This document shows, one piece after another, positions 26,891 to 35,634 of a stretch of 64,000 nt of DNA (position 1 is its first letter; every line of letters begins with the position of its first letter). Origin of the DNA: Amycolatopsis eburnea (lineage in GTDB: Bacteria; Actinomycetota; Actinomycetes; Mycobacteriales; Pseudonocardiaceae); the NCBI RefSeq assembly GCF_003937945.1, contig NZ_RSEC01000014.1:1-64000 (forward strand). Direction: 5' to 3'. The position numbers and the translations under genes were made by a program. The notes beneath the pieces are model-generated. The model was not told the origin of the DNA and did no database searches. It saw only the letters and a program-made list of their open reading frames with translations.

Positions 26891-27379
26891 TTACTGAACC
26901 CAGCCGGTGTACTTCTCGCCGAAGACCGACCGGCGCTGCGTCTGGCCCTTGCCGGGACCGAGGGCGGCGTTCGCGGCCCGCACGAGCCAGGCGTTGATCG
27001 AGAGCATTTCCCGGTTCGCGGCTTCTTCGACGCGCTGCTTGAGCGCTTCGGGCAGCCGGAGGTTGACCCGGGCGACGGCGCCGTCGTCGGTTTCCGGGGG
27101 CGCCGGCGGTGTTTCCCGGGGCGGCGGCTCGGGTGCGGCGGGCAGCGCGACGGCGAATTCGGCTTCGCGGCGGCGCAGGCGCACCTCGACGGAGCCGGGC
27201 GCGAGGTCGCGGGTGATTTCGTCGGCCGCCGCGGAAAGGGCGTCGAGCAGGGTGAGCCGGATCGCCGATTCGAGCGGCGCGGTGAGCCGCTCGGCCAGGG
27301 CGACGGCTTCCTCGCCCGCCGCTTCGGCGGCGACCGCGAGCTCCCGGCGGAGTTCGTCCACGAAGGGCGTCAGGTCCAT
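26891..27379 (-). CDS. Ribbon-helix-helix (HicB/Arc-like) regulator
   Basis: 162 residues from the ATG at 27379. The C-terminal part (about 110-150) is a ribbon-helix-helix DNA-binding unit: VARVNLRLPEALKQRVEEAANREMLSINAWLVRAANAAL. The N-terminal 100 residues are helical (DELRRELAVAAEAAGEEAVALAERL), followed by a Pro-rich linker. CATAGT ends 6 nt before the start and lies inside a near-perfect 28-bp palindrome (27380-27407), so it probably represses its own operon, including the DUF4097 and ABC genes. No HicA-like toxin is adjacent. Confidence 0.78.
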   Translation of the reverse strand: MDLTPFVDELRRELAVAAEAAGEEAVALAERLTAPLESAIRLTLLDALSAAADEITRDLAPGSVEVRLRRREAEFAVALPAAPEPPPRETPPAPPETDDGAVARVNLRLPEALKQRVEEAANREMLSINAWLVRAANAALGPGKGQTQRRSVFGEKYTGWVQ

Positions 27380-27407
27380 GGCACAACTATGGCGCCATAG
27401 TGGTGCC
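27380..27407. promoter_or_regulatory. Operator/promoter palindrome of the ribbon-helix-helix operon
   Basis: A 28-bp inverted repeat with a perfect 16-bp core ACTATGGCGCCATAGT (27386-27401), flanked by GGCAC and GTGCC; only the A/G pair at 27385/27402 is mismatched. On the minus strand CATAGT lies 6 nt before the ATG, so a protein bound here would cover the -10 element and start site. Confidence 0.75.
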
Positions 27408-27459
27408 ACGACAACCCTGAAATGGCACCCTTAGGGGTTCAAAGTGGCGTCGGTGCAGG

Positions 27460-28143
27460 TCAGGAGGGTTCGATGCGCTGCAGGAGCTCGTCCAGGAAGC
27501 CGCACGCCTCGGCGGCCGCCCGCTCCGCGTCCCGCTCGGCGATGGCGCGGGCCAGCCCTTCGTGGCCGATCTCGGGCACGTGCTCGGCGCCCGGCGTGAT
27601 GCTGGACGTCGCCGCGACGCTGGCCGTGATGACCTCGGTCAGCCCGCGGTAGAGCTCGGTGAGCAGCCGGTTGTGGCCGGCGCGGACGACGGCGCAGTGG
27701 AACTCCGCATCCGTGCGCGCGAAGTCCTCCCAGCGCCCCTCGCGCAGCTCGGTCTCCCGGCGGGACAGCAGGTCCCACAGCTCGGCGACCTCGTCGTCGG
27801 TCCGCTCGGCGGCGGCCAGGCGTGCGCCCTCGACCTCCAGAGTGCGCCGGACCTGCAGGACTTCGCGCAGCTCCGACCCGCAGAGCCGCCGGATCGCGCC
27901 GGACACCTCGCTGGTGGCGCGCACGTATGTGCCGTCGCCCTGCCGGACCTCCAGCAGGCCGGTGTGGGCGAGCGCGCGCACGGCTTCGCGCACGGTGTTG
28001 CGCCCGACGCCGAGCTGGTCGACGAGCTCGGCTTCGGTGGGGATGCGTTCGCCGATGGGCCATTCGCCCTGCGTGACCGCGGTCCGCAGCTGGTCGATGA
28101 CCTGGTCGACGAGGCCTGCTCGCCGGGTGGTGGCCAGAGGCAC
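27460..28143 (-). CDS. GntR-family (FadR/FCD subfamily) transcriptional regulator
   Basis: 227 residues from GTG 28143, with AAGGGA about 8 nt upstream. An N-terminal winged helix (ERIPTEAELVDQLGVGRNTVREAVRALAHTGLLEVRQGDGTYV) is followed by an all-helical FCD effector domain with likely metal/ligand residues (DAEFHCAVVRAGHN, EIGHEGLARAI). Such regulators usually sense a carboxylate. It is divergent from an MFS gene 48 nt away, which is the probable target. The shared region carries three ATCC units at an 8-nt period. Confidence 0.9.
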   Translation of the reverse strand: MPLATTRRAGLVDQVIDQLRTAVTQGEWPIGERIPTEAELVDQLGVGRNTVREAVRALAHTGLLEVRQGDGTYVRATSEVSGAIRRLCGSELREVLQVRRTLEVEGARLAAAERTDDEVAELWDLLSRRETELREGRWEDFARTDAEFHCAVVRAGHNRLLTELYRGLTEVITASVAATSSITPGAEHVPEIGHEGLARAIAERDAERAAAEACGFLDELLQRIEPS

Positions 28144-28149
28144 AGTATT

Positions 28150-28169
28150 ATCCCTTCATCCAATCATCC
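28150..28169. promoter_or_regulatory. Phased ATCC repeats in the GntR/MFS intergenic region
   Basis: ATCC occurs at 28150, 28158 and 28166, exactly 8 nt apart, in the 48-bp gap between the divergent genes. It reads GGAT on the minus strand. A plausible binding site for the GntR protein, though not the classical FCD palindrome. Confidence 0.4.
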
Positions 28170-28191
28170 TACGTATGCGATAGTAGCCGTC

Positions 28192-29421
28192 ATGCACGTC
28201 GAACACCGTGAATCCGCCCTCGAACCCGAACTCGACGGCGCCGTGGAGTTCCGCACCCCGGGCGTGGTCGCCGCCGGGGCGCTGCTGGCGGTCGCGGTGG
28301 TGCTCACCGCCCTCAACCTGCGCCCGGCCATCACCGGCGTCGGCCCGATGCTCGCGGAAATGCGGCAGGACCTCGGGACTTCCGGGGTCTGGGCCGGCGT
28401 GCTCACGACGTTGCCGACGCTGTGCTTCGCGGGCGCCGGGCTGGCCGCGCCGCTGCTCGCCCGCCGGGCCGGAATCGGCGCCGCCATCGCGATCGCGCTG
28501 AGCACGCTCGCGGCCGGGCTCGTGCTGCGCGTGCTCGACGGCCCGGCCGTGGTGCTCGGCGGGACGCTGGTGGCCACCGCCGGCATCGCCCTGATCAACG
28601 TGCTGATCCCGGTGGTCATCAAGGACTCCTTCCCGGCCCGCATCGGCGTCATGACCGGCGTCTACACCGCGGCCCTGCAGGGCGGCGGCGCGCTCGGGTC
28701 GGCGGTGACCCCGCAGCTCGGCGACGCGTTCGGCGGCTGGCGCCCGGCGCTGGGCAGCTGGGCCGTGGTGGCCGTCGTCGCGCTGCTGGCGTGGATTCTC
28801 GCAGCCCGCGGCACCGGCCGGGCGCCGAGGCACGCCGACGCCGCCGCGGGCGGCCGTTCGCTGCTGCGCAACCGGCTCGCCTGGATCGTCACGGTCTTCT
28901 TCGGCCTGCAGGCCTTCTACGCCTACGCGGCGATGGGCTGGTTCCCGCAGGTGCTGATGGACGCGGGCGTGTCGCGCGACGACGCCGGCCTGCTGTTCGG
29001 CCTGGTCTCGCTGATCGCCGTGCCGATCAGCCTCTTCGTCGCGCCGATGGCCGCCCGGCAGCGCGGGCAGGGGCCGTGGATCGCCGCGCTCGGCGTGGTC
29101 GGGTTCGCCGGGACCGCCGGGCTGCTGTTCGCCCCGGCGTGGTCGCCGCTGCTGTGGAGCCTGCTGATCGGGCTCGGCATGAGCGTGTTCTCGCTGGCGC
29201 TGACCGTGATCGCGCTGCGGGCGCGGACCGGCGCGGACACCGCCCGGCTGTCCGGCATGGCGCAGGGCTTCGGCTACCTGTTCGCCGCGCTCGGGCCGTT
29301 CCTCTTCGGCCTGCTGCACGACCTCGCGGGCGGCTGGACCGTGCCGCTGGCGATGCTGCTCGGCCTCCTCGTCGTGCAGGTGGTGTTCGGCGTGCTCGCC
29401 GGGCGCCGCCGGTTCGTCTGA
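28192..29421 (+). CDS. MFS transporter, CynX/NimT family
   Basis: 409 residues from the ATG at 28192, about 12 hydrophobic segments. LTALNLRPAITGVGPMLAEMRQDLG at the start of TM1 is the signature of the CynX/NimT (cyanate transporter-like) branch. It probably moves a small organic anion or a nitroimidazole-like compound; the substrate is not predictable. A GATAGT hexamer lies 7 nt upstream of the start. It is paired divergently with the GntR regulator. Confidence 0.88.
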   Translation: MHVEHRESALEPELDGAVEFRTPGVVAAGALLAVAVVLTALNLRPAITGVGPMLAEMRQDLGTSGVWAGVLTTLPTLCFAGAGLAAPLLARRAGIGAAIAIALSTLAAGLVLRVLDGPAVVLGGTLVATAGIALINVLIPVVIKDSFPARIGVMTGVYTAALQGGGALGSAVTPQLGDAFGGWRPALGSWAVVAVVALLAWILAARGTGRAPRHADAAAGGRSLLRNRLAWIVTVFFGLQAFYAYAAMGWFPQVLMDAGVSRDDAGLLFGLVSLIAVPISLFVAPMAARQRGQGPWIAALGVVGFAGTAGLLFAPAWSPLLWSLLIGLGMSVFSLALTVIALRARTGADTARLSGMAQGFGYLFAALGPFLFGLLHDLAGGWTVPLAMLLGLLVVQVVFGVLAGRRRFV

Positions 29422-29424
29422 TTC

Positions 29425-29435
29425 TTAACTGTTAA
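29425..29435. promoter_or_regulatory. TTAACTGTTAA operator-like site, copy 1
   Basis: A perfect palindrome around a central T, located 25 nt upstream of the TAAGAT -10 hexamer (29461-29466) of the HTH gene that follows. An identical copy occurs at 30366-30376. Confidence 0.65.
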
Positions 29436-29472
29436 CACCTTTCGCCGGGTCGGCGCGGCTTAAGATCTTTCG

Positions 29473-30369
29473 GTGGCCGTGCCGTCCCCCGACCTCGGGG
29501 CGTTGCTGCGCGAGGGCCCGTTCGACGCCGCCCTGCGCGCGGCGATCCGCGCCCGCGGGCTGAGCCTGGACCGGCTCCGCGAACACCTGCGCGCCCGCGG
29601 CGTCTCGGTCACGACGGCGACGCTGAGCTACTGGCAGTCCGGCCGCAGCCGCCCCGAACGGCGTGATTCGGTACGGGGGCTGAGGCAGCTCGAAGCCGTC
29701 CTGGAAGTACCGGCCGGCTCGCTCGCCGCGCTGCTCGGCCCGCCCCGGGCCCGCCGGTCCGCGGCCGCCGAGATCGGCCGGTTCTGGCCGGACGGGCGGC
29801 GCATCGCCGCCGCGGTGTCCGATGTGGACACCCGGTGGGACGAGCGGCTGACCCGGCTCAGCCAGCACGACGTCGTCCTCGTCGGCGCCGGCCGCGAGGA
29901 ACGGGAGATCCGGTCGCGGCAGGTGCTGCGGGCCGAAGCCGACGGCCCGGACCGGTGGGTGGTGATCCTGCACCTGGACGAGCACGACCGGCCGCTGCCG
30001 GAACTGCGCTCGCTGCGTGGCTGCCGGCCCGGCCGCACCGTGGTGAAGCCCGAAGACGGCCTCCTCGTCGTCGAACTGCTCTTCGCCCGGCCGCTCGAAC
30101 GCGGCGAAACGGTGATCACCGAGCACACGCTCGTGAACCGCGCGCCGTACCCGATCGCGACGAACTACGAACGCAAATTTCGGCTCCCGGTCCGCGAATA
30201 CGTGCTCGAAATCCGGTTCTCGCCCGAGGCCGTCCCGCCGGTCTGCCGCCGTTTCGCCGAGCCCGGCGAAGAAACCGAGATCGTCCCGGAATCCGGTGCG
30301 GTGCACGGGGTCGCGCTCAACTTCGGTCCCGGCCGGTACGGCTTCGAATGGGATTGGCCCGCCAGTTAA
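29473..30369 (+). CDS. HTH (XRE-like) transcriptional regulator with C-terminal beta domain
   Basis: 298 residues, GTG start; TAAGAT ends 6 nt before it and there is no Shine-Dalgarno sequence. The N-terminal region (about 15-95) is an XRE-like helix-turn-helix (LSLDRLREHLRARGVSVTTATLSYWQSGRSRPERR). The C-terminal 200 residues are beta-rich and have no domain I can name (VVILHLDEHDRPLPEL, GVALNFGPGRYGFEWDWPAS). Both the region before its promoter and its own stop codon carry TTAACTGTTAA, so it may autoregulate and control the secreted protease gene 85 nt downstream. Confidence 0.75.
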   Translation: MAVPSPDLGALLREGPFDAALRAAIRARGLSLDRLREHLRARGVSVTTATLSYWQSGRSRPERRDSVRGLRQLEAVLEVPAGSLAALLGPPRARRSAAAEIGRFWPDGRRIAAAVSDVDTRWDERLTRLSQHDVVLVGAGREEREIRSRQVLRAEADGPDRWVVILHLDEHDRPLPELRSLRGCRPGRTVVKPEDGLLVVELLFARPLERGETVITEHTLVNRAPYPIATNYERKFRLPVREYVLEIRFSPEAVPPVCRRFAEPGEETEIVPESGAVHGVALNFGPGRYGFEWDWPAS

Positions 30370-30376
30370 CTGTTAA
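30366..30376. promoter_or_regulatory. TTAACTGTTAA operator-like site, copy 2
   Basis: Identical to 29425-29435; it contains the TAA stop codon of the HTH gene. It lies 37 nt upstream of a TACCGT hexamer (30414-30419), the likely -10 of the protease gene. Confidence 0.65.
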
Positions 30377-30454
30377 GGACTTCCGGATCTGCGCCGCGGG
30401 GTTTCCGGCGGCTTACCGTCTGCGCACTCCACTCGCCGATCCGAGGAGAAATCG

Positions 30455-32239
30455 ATGCGCAGATTCGTATCCGCCGCCGGCGTGGCCGCATTGGCCGCGC
30501 TCGGGCTGGGCGTCTCGCCCGCCGAAGCGGCACCGGGGCACCCGGACGCCGAGGTGGCGGGCGTGGCCGCGGCCTTCAACCTCACCGCGGGCCAAGCCCG
30601 CGCCCAGCTCGCCGCCCAGGACGACGCCCACCGCTTGGCCGCCGCCCTGCCCGTTTCGGTGCGCGCGCGGTCGGCCGGGCAGTGGTTCGACGCCGCCGCC
30701 GGGAAGCTGACCGTCGCCGTCACGACGCCCGAAGCGGCCGAGCAGGCGCGTGCCGTGGGGGCGACGGCTCGGGTGGTCGCGCGCAGTCGGGCCGACCTCG
30801 ACCGCACCGACGCGTCCGTCCGCGCCCTGGTCGGCACCGGCGTACCCGGCGTCTACGGCTGGGGTGTCGACGTCCGCGGCAACGAGGTCGGCGTGGACGT
30901 CGACCGGACGAAGAAGACCGCGGCGACCGAGAGTTTCCTTTCCCGGGTGCGGGAACTCGGGGTCCGGATCACCGAGACGGCGTCGTCACCGAGGCAGCAG
31001 TCCGGCACGATCCAGACCGGGAACCCGTGGTGGCCGGGCAGCGAAAGCAATTGCTCGGTCGGTTTCCCGGTGACGGATTCGGGGGGTGCCAAGCACTTCC
31101 TGACCGCGGGCCACTGCACGAACGACCGCGACCAAGCCGCGTACGGCGCTTCGGGCCAGCAGAACCGCATCGGCACCTCGAACGTCGGCGGCACGCACAG
31201 CGTCAACGCCCGCGAAGGCGACATGGGCGTCGTGGCGGTGACGGAGCCCGGCTGGAACCTGTCGGCGTCGGTCAACACCTGGGGCCAGTCCGCGATCACG
31301 CTGTCCGGCGCGGCCGAGGCGATGGTCGGCGACCGCGTCTGCCACTCCGGCAACACCTCGCACTGGCAGTGCGGCGAGGTGAAGTACACGCACAAGTCCG
31401 TCGACTACGGCGGTGGCCTGGTCATCGACGACCTCACCTGGACCACGGCGTGCTCCCTCGGCGGCGACTCCGGCGGCGGCTGGCTGCTCGGCGACAAGGC
31501 GACCGGCCTGCACGACGGCGGCCCGTCCCAGTGCGTCGAGAACCCGTCCGACGGCGACCTGTCCCTGTTCCAGCCGGTGCTCGAGGCCTTGGGCAAGTGG
31601 CAGCTCACGCTCGTCACCGGCGGCGGCACGACGCTGCCGGGCGCCCCGGCCAATCCGAGGGTCACCGGCACGACGGCCACCAGCGTTTCGCTGGCCTGGG
31701 ACGCGTCCACCGGCGACGTCACCGCGTACGACGTCTACAACGGTTCCGCGCTCGCCACGAGCGTCACCGGGACTTCGGCGACCGTCACCGGTCTCGCGCC
31801 GGACACCGCGTACACGTTCACGGTCAAGGCGCGCGACGCCGCGGGGAACGTGTCACCGGCCAGCACCGCGGTTCCGGCACGGACCCAGGTGGACGGCGGC
31901 CGGACCTTGACGAACGACACCGACTTCGCGATCCGCGACTACCAGCAGGTGTTCAGCCCGGTCACGTCCACCCTGACCGGTCAGGCCGCGACGCCGCTGA
32001 CGGTCGCGGTGACCATCCGCCACACGTGCGCCGAAGACCTCGGCGTCACGCTGCTGGACCCGAACGGCAAGGCGTACGCGCTCAAGTACAGCGGCGGCAG
32101 CACCTGCACCGCGTGGACTGGCGCCCGCACCTTCACCGTCCCCGCGGCGTCTCCGGCCGGTGGCCGCTGGCAGCTGCGCGTCACCGACTACGGCCCCGGC
32201 GACACCGGCACCCTCGACACCTGGTCCCTCACCCTCTGA
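30455..32239 (+). CDS. Secreted S1 serine protease (streptogrisin-like) with FN3 and P domains
   Basis: 594 residues with GAGGAG before the ATG. Signal peptide (to about residue 27), an alpha-lytic-type prodomain (about 30-180), then a chymotrypsin-fold protease with His220 (TAGHC), Asp256 (EGDMGV) and Ser339 (GDSGGGW). A fibronectin type III domain (about 396-480) and a proprotein-convertase P-like beta domain (about 481-594, DLGVTLLDPNGKAYAL, GTLDTWSLTL) follow; these probably aid substrate binding or stability outside the cell. Likely controlled by the upstream HTH regulator through the shared 11-bp site. Confidence 0.9.
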   Translation: MRRFVSAAGVAALAALGLGVSPAEAAPGHPDAEVAGVAAAFNLTAGQARAQLAAQDDAHRLAAALPVSVRARSAGQWFDAAAGKLTVAVTTPEAAEQARAVGATARVVARSRADLDRTDASVRALVGTGVPGVYGWGVDVRGNEVGVDVDRTKKTAATESFLSRVRELGVRITETASSPRQQSGTIQTGNPWWPGSESNCSVGFPVTDSGGAKHFLTAGHCTNDRDQAAYGASGQQNRIGTSNVGGTHSVNAREGDMGVVAVTEPGWNLSASVNTWGQSAITLSGAAEAMVGDRVCHSGNTSHWQCGEVKYTHKSVDYGGGLVIDDLTWTTACSLGGDSGGGWLLGDKATGLHDGGPSQCVENPSDGDLSLFQPVLEALGKWQLTLVTGGGTTLPGAPANPRVTGTTATSVSLAWDASTGDVTAYDVYNGSALATSVTGTSATVTGLAPDTAYTFTVKARDAAGNVSPASTAVPARTQVDGGRTLTNDTDFAIRDYQQVFSPVTSTLTGQAATPLTVAVTIRHTCAEDLGVTLLDPNGKAYALKYSGGSTCTAWTGARTFTVPAASPAGGRWQLRVTDYGPGDTGTLDTWSLTL

Positions 32240-32291
32240 AAAGCCGTGAAGGCCACCTTGAGGAACTCTACGTTCCTCAAGGTGGCCTTCA
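32240..32291. terminator. GTGAAGGCC-family hairpin, bidirectional terminator
   Basis: A 19-bp stem (32248-32266 with 32272-32290) with the loop TCTAC, between the convergent stops of the protease and mycothione reductase genes. The 52 bases 32240-32291 are identical to 59195-59246. Confidence 0.8.
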
Positions 32292-32297
32292 GGAACA

Positions 32298-33692
32298 TCA
32301 GTCCAGGGGCAGGCCGAGCAGGGCGTTCTCGATCAGCTCCGGCATCGCCGGGTGGATCCAGTACTGCCCGCGCGCCATGCTCCGCGCGTCGAGGCCGAAG
32401 CTCATCGCCTGGATCAGCGGCTGGATCACCGACGACGCCTGCGGCCCGATGATGTGCGCACCGAGCAGCTGCCCGGTCGCCGGGTCGGCCAGGAGCTTCG
32501 CGAAGCCGGTGGTGTCCTCCATCGCCCAGCCGTACGCGATCCCGGCGTAGTCCTGCTTCGAGGTCACGTACGAGACGCCCTGTTCGCGCGCCTTCCGCTC
32601 GGTGAGCCCGACCGACGCCACCTGCGGGTGCGTGAACACCGCGTGCGGCACGAACCGGTGGTCGGCGGTGATCGGGTCCTCCGGGTGCAGCAGGTTGTGC
32701 TGCACCACCCGGGCTTCGTGGTTGGCGACGTGCTTGAGCTCGTGCGGCGAGGAAAGGTCGCCGAGCGCGTAGATGCCCTCGACGACGGTCTCCTGGTGGT
32801 CGTCGACCACGACGTGCCCACTGTCCAATGTGGTCACCCCGGTGGTGGCGACGTCCAGCAGATCGGAGTTCGGCCGTCGCCCGGTCGCGACCAGCAGCAC
32901 GTCGGCCTCGACGGTTTCGGCGCCCTGCGGTCCTTCGAGGTCCAGCGCGACGCCGTGCTCGGTCTTGCGCGCCCGGACGGTCTTGCGGTCGAGCCGGACG
33001 TCGAACCGCTGCGCGGCCAGCTCGGTGAACCGCTCGCTGACGTCGTCGTCCTCCGACCGCAGCAGCCTGCCTGAGCGGTTGACCAGCGTGACGTGCACGC
33101 CGAACGAGGCGAAGACGTGCGCGAACTCGGCCGCGATGTACCCGCCGCCCAGGATGACGAGGCGCTCGGGCAGCTCGTCGAGCCGCATCACGGTGTCGGA
33201 GGTGTGGTACTCGACGGTGTCGAGGCCGGGGATCTCCGGGATCACCGGGCGCCCGCCCGCGGCGAGCACGAACTTGTCGGCGGTCAGCACCTCGTCGGGA
33301 CGCCCGTCGGCGAAGCTGACGCGCAGCTCCTTGTGCCCGGTGAAGCGGGCGGTGCCGTCGTAGACGTCGACGTTCGCGTTGTCCTCGTGGCTGCGGCGGT
33401 ACTCCGCGCCGCCCGCGGCGATCGGGTCGATCCGGCCGAAGACCCGGTCGCGGATGTCGCGCCAGCGCACGCCCTTCAGCTCTTCGTCGACGCCGTACTT
33501 CGCGCTGTGCGAAGGCGTGTACGCGACGTCGGCGGCGTACACGAACATCTTCGTCGGGATGCAGCCGACGTTGAGGCAGGTGCCCCCGAACGTGCCCTTC
33601 TCGACGATCGCCGTCTTCTTGCCGGCGAACTCCGGGCCGAGGATCGAGTTCCCCGATCCCGTCCCGACGATCACCAGGTCGTAGTGGGGCAC
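32298..33692 (-). CDS. mtr: Mycothione reductase
   Basis: 464 residues. FAD- and NADPH-dependent disulfide reductase that regenerates mycothiol from mycothione, the actinobacterial counterpart of glutathione reductase. The N-terminal FAD loop is [16 protein letters not shown]; the redox-active pair is Cys39 and Cys44 in [13 protein letters not shown]; an NADPH loop is seen in [21 protein letters not shown]; the catalytic His-Glu end is [18 protein letters not shown]. The GxGSGNSI variant favours mycothione reductase over lipoamide dehydrogenase. A TAGGGT hexamer in the 99-nt upstream gap may be its -10. Confidence 0.93.
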   Translation of the reverse strand: MPHYDLVIVGTGSGNSILGPEFAGKKTAIVEKGTFGGTCLNVGCIPTKMFVYAADVAYTPSHSAKYGVDEELKGVRWRDIRDRVFGRIDPIAAGGAEYRRSHEDNANVDVYDGTARFTGHKELRVSFADGRPDEVLTADKFVLAAGGRPVIPEIPGLDTVEYHTSDTVMRLDELPERLVILGGGYIAAEFAHVFASFGVHVTLVNRSGRLLRSEDDDVSERFTELAAQRFDVRLDRKTVRARKTEHGVALDLEGPQGAETVEADVLLVATGRRPNSDLLDVATTGVTTLDSGHVVVDDHQETVVEGIYALGDLSSPHELKHVANHEARVVQHNLLHPEDPITADHRFVPHAVFTHPQVASVGLTERKAREQGVSYVTSKQDYAGIAYGWAMEDTTGFAKLLADPATGQLLGAHIIGPQASSVIQPLIQAMSFGLDARSMARGQYWIHPAMPELIENALLGLPLD

Positions 33693-33791
33693 TGCATCCT
33701 CCGCGGGGGGGTCGGCTCCGGTCGATTCACCCTAGCCAACCGGCTCCGGCGAGCTGGTGTTCCCCGATGTGCTTAACGTCGTATTACGTGG

Positions 33792-34631
33792 TCAGTGGCC
33801 GTTGCCGGTGAAGTGCATCCGGTCCTTCGGGCTGGACCACGAGCCACCCCAGCTCCAGCCGATCGCGGCGAACGCCCGCACGGTCGCGTCGCCGGCCAGC
33901 ACCATGCCCGGCCGGCGGTTCGAGCGGTCGACGTAGGCCGAGGCCAGCTCGGGCAGCACGAGGTCGCCCTGGGTGTAGGGGTTGCAGAACGGGTTGACGT
34001 CGACGGCGAGGCCGTAGGCGTGCGCCGACCAGCTCGTCTGCCCGCGCGCCGGGCGGCAGACGAACGCGCTGGTCGAGTTCCCGTCGCCGGTCGGGGGCGC
34101 GGTGAGTTCGGCGGGGCTGGTCACGCGCATCTCTTCGAGGGGGAAGCGCGTCGCGAAGAGCTGCCCGAAGACCTGGGTGATCCCGGCGGCGCTCTTGGCG
34201 TTGACCAGCATCTCGCCGGTGTGCGCGCGGCCGTCGAAGCCCCAGAACGACATCGTCAGGTAGCGCAGGTCGGTCGCCTTGACCGGGCACGCGGCCTGCC
34301 AGGTGCTGCGCGCGAGGACGTCGGCGGGCACCGCGCCGATCGTCGACGCGTACCGGTCCCCGGCGGGCGGTGGCAGGAGGTCTTTTGTCGGAAGTGCCCG
34401 GTTCACCAGTTCGGGTGGCGTCGGTTCGATCTCGCCGAAGCCGTCGGACCGCCGGGGGAGTGGCCGGGCACCCACCTGCCAGGTGACGGCGGGCGCGCCG
34501 GACGCCGTCACCGGAGCCGTCGTGGTCGGGCTCGGCGGCGCCGGCCGCGGCGCCGACGGCAGTTCTTCGGCAGCACACGACGTCAGCGCGAGGGTCAGCA
34601 CCGCCCCGAGCACCACCACCGTCCGCCGCAT
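33792..34631 (-). CDS. M15-family D-Ala-D-Ala carboxypeptidase-like lipoprotein
   Basis: 279 residues from the ATG at 34631, selected because it opens a lipoprotein signal peptide (MRRTVVVLGAVLTLALTSC). A Pro/Thr-rich linker is followed by a catalytic domain with the zinc motif SAHAYGLAVDVNPF and a final His in MHFTG, typical of VanY-like M15 metallopeptidases acting on peptidoglycan stems. It is encoded upstream of mtr on the same strand but 99 nt away, and divergently from a trypsin-like protease gene. Confidence 0.82.
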   Translation of the reverse strand: MRRTVVVLGAVLTLALTSCAAEELPSAPRPAPPSPTTTAPVTASGAPAVTWQVGARPLPRRSDGFGEIEPTPPELVNRALPTKDLLPPPAGDRYASTIGAVPADVLARSTWQAACPVKATDLRYLTMSFWGFDGRAHTGEMLVNAKSAAGITQVFGQLFATRFPLEEMRVTSPAELTAPPTGDGNSTSAFVCRPARGQTSWSAHAYGLAVDVNPFCNPYTQGDLVLPELASAYVDRSNRRPGMVLAGDATVRAFAAIGWSWGGSWSSPKDRMHFTGNGH

Positions 34632-34798
34632 CCGGCCAGCTTGGCACGGCCGGTCGCGGAGCGCGGAGTCCACCCGTTCCAGTGACACCGCTTTGGGCTC
34701 ACTCCGATTAGGGTATTCAGCGCAACGACGTTCACGCACCGGAGTCGCCCGGGTGCCGAGCGCTTGTTCTTCGCCGTGTCTGATGAGGGGAACGTCCC

Positions 34799-35617
34799 AT
34801 GTCCGTGAAGTCCCGTCGATCCCTGCTGCTCGCGAGCGGCGCGCTCCTCGCCGTGGCCGCGGTGACCGTCCCGGTCGTGGTCGGCACGGCGTCGGCGGAC
34901 CCCGGATCCGGCAACCAGGCGCGGATCGTCGGCGGCGAAAAGGCCTCGCTCGGCGACCACCCGTACGCGGTGTTCCTGACCGACGGCGGCGGCAACCAGT
35001 TCTGCGGCGCGGTGATCGTCAGCTCCACGGCGGTCGCGACGGCGGCCCACTGCGCGAAGGCGGTCGCGAAGCAGGACATCCGGGTGGTCGCGGGCCGCGA
35101 GGACAAGCGCACGGACGACGGCCAGGTCCTCGGCGTCTCCAAGGTCTGGATCAGCAAGGGCTACAGCGACCCGACGCAGGGCGACGACGTCGCGGTCCTG
35201 ACCGTCCGCGGCCAGCTCGACTACCGCCCGGCGAAGCTGCCCGGCAGCGACGACACGAGCGTGTACGCGACAGGCACGAAGGCGACGGTCCTCGGCTGGG
35301 GCCGCGTCGCCGACGGCGGCGCCCGCTCCGACTACCTGCGCAGCGTCGACGTCCCGCTGGTCTCCGACAGCGAGTGCAGCGCCGACTACAACGTCTACAA
35401 CCAGAAGACGATGGTCTGCGCGGGCTACCCCGAGGGCGGCAAGGACGCCTGCCAGGGCGACTCCGGCGGCCCCCTCGTCGTGGGCGACACCCTGATCGGC
35501 ATCGTGTCCTTCGGCGACGGCTGCGGCAAGGCGGGCAAGCCGGGGGTCTACACCCGCGTCTCGGCCTACACCGACGACATCGAAGCCCAGGCCAGGCCGC
35601 GCACGCTCTTCCCCTGA
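34799..35617 (+). CDS. Secreted trypsin-like serine protease
   Basis: 272 residues; GAGGGG about 8 nt before the ATG. Signal peptide (to about residue 34, ASADPG), a short propeptide, then IVGGEKASLGDHPY, the usual activation cleavage site. Catalytic triad: His84 (TAAHC), Asp130 (QGDDVAVL), Ser222 (CQGDSGGP). An Asp six residues before the catalytic Ser (KDACQGDSGG) matches the trypsin specificity pocket, so cleavage after Arg/Lys is expected. The total length suits actinobacterial trypsins. A GNAT gene follows 17 nt later. Confidence 0.92.
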   Translation: MSVKSRRSLLLASGALLAVAAVTVPVVVGTASADPGSGNQARIVGGEKASLGDHPYAVFLTDGGGNQFCGAVIVSSTAVATAAHCAKAVAKQDIRVVAGREDKRTDDGQVLGVSKVWISKGYSDPTQGDDVAVLTVRGQLDYRPAKLPGSDDTSVYATGTKATVLGWGRVADGGARSDYLRSVDVPLVSDSECSADYNVYNQKTMVCAGYPEGGKDACQGDSGGPLVVGDTLIGIVSFGDGCGKAGKPGVYTRVSAYTDDIEAQARPRTLFP

Positions 35618-35634
35618 GCGTGGTAAGCAGGGGT

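Noticed and set aside
26891..27379. HicAB-type toxin-antitoxin locus
   Set aside because: The ribbon-helix-helix part fits an antitoxin, but no small toxin gene adjoins it; the operon partners are a DUF4097 protein and an ABC exporter.
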